A stretch of 31,375 bases of DNA from a virus. Of the stretch, positions 21,785 through 28,519 are shown piece by piece; positions within the stretch are counted from its first letter, which is position 1; each line of letters opens with the position of its first letter. The stretch is from the IMG/VR virus record IMGVR_UViG_3300018083_000092, positions 1-31,375 of that record; one strand, given 5' to 3'. The position numbers were made by a program, and so were the translations under genes. The notes beneath the pieces were generated by a model. The model saw nothing but the letters and a program-made list of their open reading frames with translations. It was not told where the DNA came from and searched no databases.

Positions 21785-22113
21785 TGGCTACTGAACTTCA
21801 AGAAGATTGTCTAGGATTGTCTGTAAATCCTACATTATTAAATCCATCAACTTTAGCTCCAATTGATCTTACAACCGCATCAGAAATATTATTTAGATTT
21901 TTAGGACCAACTATTGGTGCTACTGTTGTTGAAGTAACTGGTGCAGTCGATGCTGATCCAACAACTGGTAAGGTATATTATTCCAATACCAGCGATGAAT
22001 TTTCTACTCCTGGAAACTGGAAGTATCAAGTAAAAGTAACTTTTGCTACTGGACAAGTATTTTATAGTAAAATTTCCAAAGTTAAAGTTAAAGCTAATTT
22101 AGGAACCACATAA
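21784..22113 (+). CDS. Small Ig-like virion protein (BppU N-domain-like)
   Basis: The 109-residue product contains the segments L-T-T-A-S-E-I-L-F-R-F, G-K-V-Y-Y-S-N-T, P-G-N-W-K-Y-Q-V-K-V-T-F and G-Q-V-F-Y-S-K-I. This is a beta-sandwich pattern like the N-terminal domain of BppU-type baseplate proteins that many phages use to attach fibres. It overlaps the previous and next genes by one base each (TAATG junctions), so it is translationally coupled with the Trp-repeat gene. An adaptor for that protein is a plausible role. Confidence 0.55.
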   Translation: MATELQEDCLGLSVNPTLLNPSTLAPIDLTTASEILFRFLGPTIGATVVEVTGAVDADPTTGKVYYSNTSDEFSTPGNWKYQVKVTFATGQVFYSKISKVKVKANLGTT

Positions 22114-22637
22114 TGGCTTGGGATGAAGAAATAAATATAATGACTCGAACTTTGATTAATGATGCAGATGCAATAAAGTTCAGTGATGATAGAATCAACC
22201 AAGCTATTTTGGTTGCTATGAAATTCGTACAAATAGAAGTAAGCTTTGAACAGGTTTATACAGTTGATATAACTAATGAATCTGTTAGTCCGGATCCAAC
22301 TGTTGGTGATGATAGAGATGATGGATTTGTGACTCTTGTGTCTGTTAAAACTGCTTGTATAGTTGATCAGGGTAGTGCATCGGATGCTGCTAGTCAAGCT
22401 ATTAGAGTTAAAGACGGAGCAAGTGAAGTAGATTTAAGAGATAGTTTTAAGGCTAAGTTAGAATTATTAAAACGTGGTTGGTGTGCCTTTTATGAAGATC
22501 TAAAAACAGATTATGTATTAGGACAAAGAGGACGAGTATTGGGTGCAGCAGTTATGACACCATTCAGATTGTTTGCTGGATATGGTGCGGATGTTCCTTT
22601 TGCAAATGCAGGATTATTAAGACCTTTTAGCAGATAA
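22113..22637 (+). CDS. Putative head-tail connector (adaptor)
   Basis: The 174-residue product starts MAWDEEINIMTRTLINDADA and is mainly helical, with D-D-R-I-N-Q-A-I-L-V-A-M-K-F-V and L-L-K-R-G-W-C-A-F-Y-E-D-L-K. Such small helical proteins follow the capsid genes in many long-tailed phages and form the ring below the portal. AGGAA precedes the start, which overlaps the previous stop by one base. The assignment rests mainly on position and helix pattern. Confidence 0.5.
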   Translation: MAWDEEINIMTRTLINDADAIKFSDDRINQAILVAMKFVQIEVSFEQVYTVDITNESVSPDPTVGDDRDDGFVTLVSVKTACIVDQGSASDAASQAIRVKDGASEVDLRDSFKAKLELLKRGWCAFYEDLKTDYVLGQRGRVLGAAVMTPFRLFAGYGADVPFANAGLLRPFSR

Positions 22638-22672
22638 GTGTGTATGCTTCTCTGCTGAAAATTGGAGAAAAT

Positions 22673-22888
22673 ATGGCAATTTATGTTTACCCTAGTGGCA
22701 AAACTTATACAGACGTAGATACAGTTCGGGTGACTATTGGTAAACCTGAATTGGGTACATTAACTACTTATACAAAGTTAAATGATCCAGTTACTCATCC
22801 AGATATTACTGGATTAAGTGGAGTGCTTAATGTTAGATATATTCATGATTCACAAAATCCTTGGGATAACCCTGCTATAACTGGATAA
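22673..22888 (+). CDS. Hypothetical protein (71 aa)
   Basis: The ATG at 22673 has GGAG 7 nt upstream and is preferred over one at 22640, which lacks a site. The product starts MAIYVYPSGKTYTDVDTVRV and is beta-rich. A possible virion part, with no family recognised. It lies between two connector-type genes. Confidence 0.55.
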   Translation: MAIYVYPSGKTYTDVDTVRVTIGKPELGTLTTYTKLNDPVTHPDITGLSGVLNVRYIHDSQNPWDNPAITG

Positions 22889-22892
22889 AATA

Positions 22893-23195
22893 ATGTCTAA
22901 ATTACATCAAGGCAATAATAAATTAAAAAAAGAATACGAACAAACTTATTTATATTTTAATTGCCTTGGTTGTCATTCAACACATTGTTTTGCTTATCCT
23001 TTATGGAATTGGAATATGAGTTTTGAAAATCCTACGGTTAGTCCAAGTATAAAAGTAACTTATCATGATAAAATTTGCCATCTTTTTATTAGGGATGGTA
23101 AATTGTGTTTTTGTAATGACTCTTGGCACCAATTAGCAGGAAAAGAAGTAGATATGGTTGATTGGGATAGTATTTGGTTTGCAGAGGATGAATAA
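22893..23195 (+). CDS. DUF6527-like protein
   Basis: The 100-residue product has the pattern C-L-G-C-H-S-T-H, P-T-V-S-P-S-I, C-H-L-F-I-R-D-G and a later W-H-Q-L-A-G-K. This matches small phage proteins of the DUF6527 family, in which Cys and His residues probably bind zinc. The function of that family is not known to me. It sits among connector genes, but families like this are often scattered in phage late regions. The start follows the previous stop by 4 nt and the end overlaps the next ATG by one base. Confidence 0.7.
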   Translation: MSKLHQGNNKLKKEYEQTYLYFNCLGCHSTHCFAYPLWNWNMSFENPTVSPSIKVTYHDKICHLFIRDGKLCFCNDSWHQLAGKEVDMVDWDSIWFAEDE

Positions 23196-23683
23196 TGGGT
23201 GTTCTATTTACTTTAACTCCAGAAATAAAAGCAATTACTCAACAAGCTTTAGATGATTTGATCACTGAACTTGCTAAGGATTGTGTTTTATTGTATCCTC
23301 CAATAATGGAAGCCTGTACATCAAGTGGATATCATCAATTAAGTGGTGGATTTGTTCCACCCGGATTTAGTAGATGTCAATTTTGTGATGGTAGTGGTTT
23401 TCGTGAAGTTCAAACTACTGAAACTATTCAAATGACAGTTGTAGCTTCTCCTGCTCATTTTTATAGAAAATTGCCACGCAATATTGATATTCCTGATGGA
23501 TTAATACAAACTAAATGTTATGCTGCTGATGTAGTTAAGATTAAACAAGCTAGAGAAATGCAATTACAACCAGAATTAGATGCATTATTAAGACCTAGAT
23601 ATAAATTAGTAGGTGAACCTATAGATGTATCTTCTATTATTCCAGGTCGCTATTTTATAGCAATGTGGGAAAGAATACAGTAA
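23195..23683 (+). CDS. Putative neck / head-closure protein
   Basis: The 162-residue product has a helical start, a possible zinc knuckle (C-Q-F-C-D-G-S-G-F at about 71-79), a beta stretch (T-I-Q-M-T-V-V-A-S-P-A) and ends G-R-Y-F-I-A-M-W-E-R-I-Q. C-terminal beta segments with (Y/F)-x-(V/I)-x-(W/G) are typical of head-closure proteins, which plug the connector after packaging. Position between an adaptor-type and a gp10-like gene fits. One-base overlaps join it to both neighbours. Confidence 0.45.
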   Translation: MGVLFTLTPEIKAITQQALDDLITELAKDCVLLYPPIMEACTSSGYHQLSGGFVPPGFSRCQFCDGSGFREVQTTETIQMTVVASPAHFYRKLPRNIDIPDGLIQTKCYAADVVKIKQAREMQLQPELDALLRPRYKLVGEPIDVSSIIPGRYFIAMWERIQ

Positions 23684-24360
23684 TGGAAGCTATTAATATA
23701 ACAGTTAATCCTGATTTAACTGGTTTTGACAAGAATATTTTAGAGGAATTTAAACAATTTGCAATTCCTCGATTAAATAAAATCAAAACTAAATTAGAAA
23801 TTCCTGTTAAAAAAATTATAGCTGATGGTATGAGATCTACTGATCATTATGGATCATTAATTAGTGATAGAGGTCAACTAAGAGTAGAATTTGGTATTTT
23901 AGATAATAAAAAAGCTGTTGAAGATATTATTCAAGCTGTTCAATCTTCTATACAATTAGATGTTATTCCTCCAAAAGGAACTAGTTTGGGTGGAATTTTT
24001 ATTGGAGCTTATAGAGATAATTTTAGTGATGCCTTATCTGCACAAGGCGCTCAATATATTTCTGTTAATAGTGCAGGTACTTCTACTTTAATTGAATGGT
24101 TAAAATGGTTATTGTTTGAAGGTGATGTAATTATAATAGCAGATTATGGAGTTTTTGGACACGCTAAAAAAGGTTCAAGAACTGGATCTCATATTATGGT
24201 TAAAACTAAAAAAGAAGCTGGAAAGTTACAACCTTGGAGAGTCCCACCTGCTTTTGCGGGAACTGTAAATCATAACTGGATTACTGATGCTGCAAAGTTT
24301 TCAGCAGAGAAGATTACAAGATTGCTAGAAGAAACTGGCAGAGAAGTGTTAAATGGATAA
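23683..24360 (+). CDS. Putative tail completion / neck protein (HK97 gp10-like)
   Basis: The product (225 residues from the ATG at 23683, overlapping the previous stop) has an N-terminal helix with F-K-Q-F-A-I-P-R-L-N-K-I-K, a middle part with D-V-I-I-I-A-D-Y-G-V-F-G, and a helical end after W-R-V-P-P-A-F. The helix-sheet-helix plan and position before tail genes fit HK97 gp10-like neck proteins. It is longer than most of them, with about 60 extra residues in the middle. The assignment is tentative. Confidence 0.45.
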   Translation: MEAINITVNPDLTGFDKNILEEFKQFAIPRLNKIKTKLEIPVKKIIADGMRSTDHYGSLISDRGQLRVEFGILDNKKAVEDIIQAVQSSIQLDVIPPKGTSLGGIFIGAYRDNFSDALSAQGAQYISVNSAGTSTLIEWLKWLLFEGDVIIIADYGVFGHAKKGSRTGSHIMVKTKKEAGKLQPWRVPPAFAGTVNHNWITDAAKFSAEKITRLLEETGREVLNG

Positions 24361-25288
24361 ATATAATTTTCGTGGGAATTATACTCAATATGGTAATTAT
24401 TTGTGGACCGATCAATTAGAGATAAATTTGATCTCTTGGTTGAATTGGGCGTTGTTGGGTATTGGTGCATTTGAAAATATACATAAGGATGATGCTGGTG
24501 TTTATGGTGGAGATCGTTCTAGACTCAGAGCAGCAATTGATCCGCGATATGCTACTAATAAAGTATGGCAGGCACATAGACCGGATTGGTGTTGGGAAAG
24601 TGGAATAGCTTATGGAACTCAACCAATACATGTTTCTGGTGTTTGGGTAAATAATTCATTTTATCCTACTACTGGATCAACTTATGCTCATTATATTGAT
24701 TATCCATTAGGACGAGTTGTATTTAGTTCTGCTATTCCAGCAACTTCAATTGTTCAAGTGGAATACTCTCCAAAATATGTAAATATTAGAAGATCTGATG
24801 ATCCTTGGTTTAAACAAGTTATGAATGGTAGTTTAAGAGTAGATGATACCCAATTTACTGCTACTAATCCATCTGGACAATGGACGGCATTACCAGAACA
24901 AAGATTGGTATTACCAGCATTAATTATTGAACCCGCTCTCCATATGAATTCTATTCCTTATGAAATGGGAAATACTTCAAGAATTCATGAAGAAGACTTT
25001 TTAGTACATGTAATAGCAGAAAATCCATTTGATAGAAATATTTTGACAAGTTTATTAAAAGATCAAAGTGATAAAAGAATTATTGGATTTGATAGAAATA
25101 GAGCTCCAATGCCTTTAGACATTTTTGGGAGTCCGACGCCATCTGCAATGACATATCCTCAATTGTGTGAGGCATATGACTTTCCACAAATTAGTATTAA
25201 TAAAGTAGTTACAACAAATCAAGAACCTATTGGAAATAAAATTTGGTGGACTACAACAAGATTAACTTTAGAACTTGATGTTCCGTAA
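24353..25288 (+). CDS. Probable tail-module virion protein
   Basis: The 311-residue product starts MDKYNFRGNYTQYGNYLWTD, is rich in Trp and Tyr and mostly beta. It has G-G-D-R-S-R-L-R-A-A-I-D-P-R-Y near residue 46, Y-A-H-Y-I-D-Y-P-L-G-R-V-V-F-S-S near 110 and T-T-R-L-T-L-E-L-D-V-P at the end. It overlaps the previous gene by 8 nt and directly precedes the tail tube promoter. I see no sheath-like motif. A tail terminator or neck component is likely from position. Confidence 0.5.
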   Translation: MDKYNFRGNYTQYGNYLWTDQLEINLISWLNWALLGIGAFENIHKDDAGVYGGDRSRLRAAIDPRYATNKVWQAHRPDWCWESGIAYGTQPIHVSGVWVNNSFYPTTGSTYAHYIDYPLGRVVFSSAIPATSIVQVEYSPKYVNIRRSDDPWFKQVMNGSLRVDDTQFTATNPSGQWTALPEQRLVLPALIIEPALHMNSIPYEMGNTSRIHEEDFLVHVIAENPFDRNILTSLLKDQSDKRIIGFDRNRAPMPLDIFGSPTPSAMTYPQLCEAYDFPQISINKVVTTNQEPIGNKIWWTTTRLTLELDVP

Positions 25289-25296
25289 TAGTTTAT

Positions 25297-25311
25297 GGTG
25301 TATTTAACAAT
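25297..25311 (+). promoter_or_regulatory. Candidate late promoter (GGTGTAT motif)
   Basis: GGTGTATTTAACAAT lies 40 nt before the tail tube start, just after the previous stop codon. Confidence 0.55.
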
Positions 25312-25336
25312 AGAAATATTATAAAGGTAGGATATA

Positions 25337-26374
25337 ATGTCACTTAATCGTCGTGTTTACTATGCCAACCGAGTAGTTGGTGTTCAATCTTATGATTTAG
25401 GCGGAACCTATACAGCCGCTCGTGGTGTACAAAGCGTAGGCATTAATACCACTTTTAATCTAGAACAAGTGTTCGAACTTGGTCAATTAGCTGTTTATGA
25501 AAATATTGAAAACGTTCCTGACGTTGAAATAACTATGGAAAAGGTTTTAGATGGTTATCCTCCATTATGGACTTTGTGTACTCAAGGATCACCTGCTTCT
25601 ACATTAGTAGGACGCTCAAATGCTAGAGCTAACGTTGCTGTTGGTGTCTTCCCAGATACTAATTCCACTGCTAGTGGTGGACAAATAGCACAGGTTATTT
25701 GTTCAGGTATGTATCCTAGCCAATTAGGATATGATTTTAACGTTGATGGCAATGCCCGAGAAACTATGAGTTTAGTGGGTAATAACAAACTTTGGAGTAC
25801 TGGTAGTTTCTTATTTGCTGGTTATACCGCAACTAATGGTGTTACTGGAACTGATCCACGTGCTCCTGAAGGTGTAAACCGTCGACAAGACATGTTAATG
25901 CCAAGTTGTTTATTTCCAACGGATATTCACGGAATTAGTTCAAGTGGTACTAACAATGATACTGGTAGTGGTTGCTTTACTGTATCTATTCAATCTATTA
26001 GATTTTCAACCAACTTAGGTCGGTCACAAATTCTAGAATTAGGTCGATTAGCACCATACTTCCGATATGTAGAATTCCCTGTACAAACTTCAACTACTAT
26101 CGAATTAATTGATAAAGAAGGCGAACAAGTTTCCGCTCTTGAAACTGGTATTTATTCTTATAACAGAAACGTTCTTGATCAACATATCAAGATTGTAATG
26201 CAAGAAGGTATTCAAATTGATATGGGTACAAAGAATAAGTTAAACAGTGTTAGTGAAAGTGGTGGTAACGCAGCTAGAGGTGGTGGTAATGCATCCTTAA
26301 CATATAGTTATATTGGCTATAATGACTTTGATGTTAAGCATCCACTAGATCCAACAACTGGTTTAAGACCATAA
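25337..26374 (+). CDS. Major tail tube protein (putative)
   Basis: The 345-residue product starts MSLNRRVYYANRVVGVQSYD, is beta-rich and has D-V-E-I-T-M-E-K-V-L-D-G-Y near 55-67 and G-C-F-T-V-S-I-Q-S-I near 213, as expected of subunits that stack as hexamer rings. It has its own promoter-like motif, an AGG site and a strong terminator. Codon use is biased to C-ending codons like the major capsid gene, consistent with high expression. The tape measure gene lies downstream, as usual. Residues 124-153 match the small protein at 5427-5645. Confidence 0.7.
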   Translation: MSLNRRVYYANRVVGVQSYDLGGTYTAARGVQSVGINTTFNLEQVFELGQLAVYENIENVPDVEITMEKVLDGYPPLWTLCTQGSPASTLVGRSNARANVAVGVFPDTNSTASGGQIAQVICSGMYPSQLGYDFNVDGNARETMSLVGNNKLWSTGSFLFAGYTATNGVTGTDPRAPEGVNRRQDMLMPSCLFPTDIHGISSSGTNNDTGSGCFTVSIQSIRFSTNLGRSQILELGRLAPYFRYVEFPVQTSTTIELIDKEGEQVSALETGIYSYNRNVLDQHIKIVMQEGIQIDMGTKNKLNSVSESGGNAARGGGNASLTYSYIGYNDFDVKHPLDPTTGLRP

Positions 26375-26396
26375 AAATAATTCGCAGTTATTTTCG

Positions 26397-26422
26397 AGCC
26401 GTCCTAGATGGGCGGCTTTTTT
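26397..26422 (+). terminator. Intrinsic terminator after the tail tube gene
   Basis: AGCCGTCC and GGGCGGCT form an 8-bp stem with one U-G pair around a 5-nt loop, followed by six Ts. Confidence 0.9.
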
Positions 26423-26447
26423 ATTTTATAAGATTAATATACCTTTT

Positions 26448-26462
26448 GGTGTATTTCTTTAT
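26448..26462 (+). promoter_or_regulatory. Candidate late promoter (GGTGTAT motif)
   Basis: GGTGTATTTCTTTAT follows the terminator by 25 nt and lies 46 nt before the GTG at 26494, the preferred start of the next gene. Confidence 0.5.
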
Positions 26463-26493
26463 AGGCACATCTCTTAAATCAATTATAATATCT

Positions 26494-27588
26494 GTGAACG
26501 ATAAAGACCGCGAAAAGATTCTCTATAGAATTTTAGCAGGAAAAGAACGAGTTATATTAATCGATAATGGTGTTAAAAGACCATTTTGGATTAAAGCGCC
26601 TACAATAACTGATAAACTTATTTCCTGTGATATATATGATGAAGCATATTCTGAAGCCGTATTAAATGGATTGTATACGGAAGAAGAAGCTATAGCCTTT
26701 TTAGAAGAACGATTGACATGGAGAAGTGCTGATAAAAAGGATTTACAAACGGCTATTGATAATATTGATAAATTAAAAATTGGTCTTTATAAATCATTAA
26801 GGAAACGAGATAAAGAAGCTGCAAGATTAGGTTTAGCTAAAACCCGTGAACTCATTTCCACTCTTTCTGCTAAAAAATTTCAATTATCACATAGGACAGC
26901 TGAACACTTTGCGTCTACTGCTAAGATTAAATACTTGATAGGAAGATCATTATTTAATGAGAGAAATAAAAGAGTTTGGAAACACAATAAATTTTGGTTA
27001 GATCAATCTGAATTATTAGATAACGCCTATTATGCACATTTAGTAAATAAAATAACTGAAACACAAATAAGAGAATTGTCTAGAACCGATCCGTGGCGAC
27101 CAATTTGGATATGTAAGTCGGTAGAACATTCTATGTTTGGTATATCTGCTTCTAATCTATCTGAGGATCAAAAATCATTAGTTGCATGGAGTAGATTATA
27201 TGATTCTTGTTATGAAGATCAGGAAAGACCACCAGATAGTGTTATTGAAGAAGATGATATGTTTGATGGTTGGTTAATAGTTAAACGTAAAGAAAGAGAA
27301 AAAGACGTAAAGAAAAGTAAGTTTGAAGATGCTATTCAGAATGAAAAAATTGCCAATTCATCTGAGGTATTTGTTATGGCAGCGGCTCCAGGAGCTGCTG
27401 ATCCAGGATTTACTGATGAAGAATTAGAAGAAATAGAAGATATGAATAGTCCGGTTGCATTAAGTATTAAACGTCAAAGAATGAATGTAGTTAAAGAATT
27501 GGGTGAAGTTAAAGAAGCTGATATGCCAGATACCAAACAATTCATACAATCTGAATTGAATAAAATGAGAGCTAATGCTAAAAAATAG
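26494..27588 (+). CDS. Hypothetical tail protein (364 aa), possible assembly chaperone
   Basis: The open frame extends upstream to 26446, but that end lies on the promoter-like motif, so I place the start at GTG 26494 (V-N-D-K-D-R-E-K). No strong ribosome site is seen. The product is helical and charged, with E-E-E-A-I-A-F-L-E-E-R-L near 72 and a W-R-P-I-W-I-C-K-S-V segment near 208. Its C-terminus is acidic then basic. Position between tail tube and tape measure genes is where tail assembly chaperones lie. I see no slippery-site frameshift joining it to the next gene, which starts 53 nt after its stop. Confidence 0.55.
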   Translation: MNDKDREKILYRILAGKERVILIDNGVKRPFWIKAPTITDKLISCDIYDEAYSEAVLNGLYTEEEAIAFLEERLTWRSADKKDLQTAIDNIDKLKIGLYKSLRKRDKEAARLGLAKTRELISTLSAKKFQLSHRTAEHFASTAKIKYLIGRSLFNERNKRVWKHNKFWLDQSELLDNAYYAHLVNKITETQIRELSRTDPWRPIWICKSVEHSMFGISASNLSEDQKSLVAWSRLYDSCYEDQERPPDSVIEEDDMFDGWLIVKRKEREKDVKKSKFEDAIQNEKIANSSEVFVMAAAPGAADPGFTDEELEEIEDMNSPVALSIKRQRMNVVKELGEVKEADMPDTKQFIQSELNKMRANAKK

Positions 27589-27641
27589 CTTTGTTTTTAC
27601 ACCTCTAACCATATAATATTACAGTATAAGGAATTATAATT

Positions 27642-28421
27642 ATGACAGTTAATAAGATTGAATTTAAAGTTGAAAAAGATGGTAAAGAAGTTATTCTAGC
27701 TGCCGTACGTCCAAATCAAGAAGTTAAACATCAAGCTGAAATGGAATATGCTAAAGCTTGGTCTAAATATGTTCGAGATGGTCTAATATTAGAAAGTACT
27801 TTATGGGATCATTTACGTAAGCAGAATATATGGGATAATGAAAAGCAAAATAGATTAGATGAGATTGATAAGCGATTAAATGAAAATCAGGATAAATTAC
27901 CTGATGAAAAGGGCAAGGTAAAACAAAAGGGTGTTACTTTAAGTCAGGCTCGTGAAGCTGCTATACAAATGCGTATAGATCGAGTCCAACGAGTTAATTT
28001 ACTAAGAGAAGTAACTAGATTAACCTCAAATACTTGCGAGGGTATGGCTAATAATGATAAATTTAATTATTTAGTTTCAAAATGTATTGTTACTGGCGAT
28101 ACTAATAATCCCTACTTTTTATCTTTAAAAGATTACCTTGATCGAGCAAATGATCCTACATCAGAAAAGGCTGCACAAGAATTCGCCACGCTTTATTATA
28201 ACCACGATCCTGATTTTGACAAGAATCTCCCTGAAAACCAATTCTTATTAAAATATAAAATGTGTAGAGGGGATTTATCCTTAGTTGACAAAGATGGCAA
28301 CTTGGTAGATATTGTAGGTAATAAGGTTGATGAGAATGGATTTGTAATAGAAGCTCCAAAGGTTGATGTGGAAACCTTTGAAATTGAAGATGACTGGAAT
28401 CCAAAGCCTGTAGAAAACTAA
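27642..28421 (+). CDS. Putative tail assembly chaperone
   Basis: The 259-residue product has a small beta N-terminus (MTVNKIEFKVEKDGKEVILA), then a long helical region with A-E-M-E-Y-A-K-A-W-S-K-Y, and an acidic C-terminal part ending EIEDDWNPKPVEN. AAGGA lies upstream of the ATG. It directly precedes the tape measure gene, and a terminator follows. In many phages proteins at this place bind the tape measure and recruit tube subunits. The fit is positional, with modest sequence support. Confidence 0.5.
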   Translation: MTVNKIEFKVEKDGKEVILAAVRPNQEVKHQAEMEYAKAWSKYVRDGLILESTLWDHLRKQNIWDNEKQNRLDEIDKRLNENQDKLPDEKGKVKQKGVTLSQAREAAIQMRIDRVQRVNLLREVTRLTSNTCEGMANNDKFNYLVSKCIVTGDTNNPYFLSLKDYLDRANDPTSEKAAQEFATLYYNHDPDFDKNLPENQFLLKYKMCRGDLSLVDKDGNLVDIVGNKVDENGFVIEAPKVDVETFEIEDDWNPKPVEN

Positions 28422-28450
28422 CAATAAATATGATGTTTCTCTGCTAAAAT

Positions 28451-28476
28451 ATAAGGGTTTAATAGCCCTTATTTTT
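28451..28476 (+). terminator. Intrinsic terminator before the tape measure gene
   Basis: ATAAGGGT and GCCCTTAT form an 8-bp stem with one U-G pair around a 6-nt loop, followed by five Ts. Confidence 0.85.
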
Positions 28477-28486
28477 ATTTAAATAT

Positions 28487-28501
28487 GGTGTATTTAATAT
28501 T
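28487..28501 (+). promoter_or_regulatory. Candidate late promoter (GGTGTAT motif)
   Basis: GGTGTATTTAATATT lies 11 nt after the terminator and 33 nt before the tape measure GTG. This is the strongest match to the copy at 25297. Confidence 0.55.
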
Positions 28502-28519
28502 AGGTCATAAGGACATATC

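Noticed and set aside
27591-27619. Possible sigma-70 promoter (TTGTTT, TAATAT/TATAAT) before the gene at 27642
   Set aside because: In such AT-rich DNA a match of this quality is expected by chance; the spacing is 15 or 17 depending on the reading and there is no terminator before it.
26494-27650. Programmed frameshift joining the two probable chaperone genes
   Set aside because: The first gene ends well before the second begins, which has its own ribosome site, and no slippery heptamer with a downstream structure is evident.
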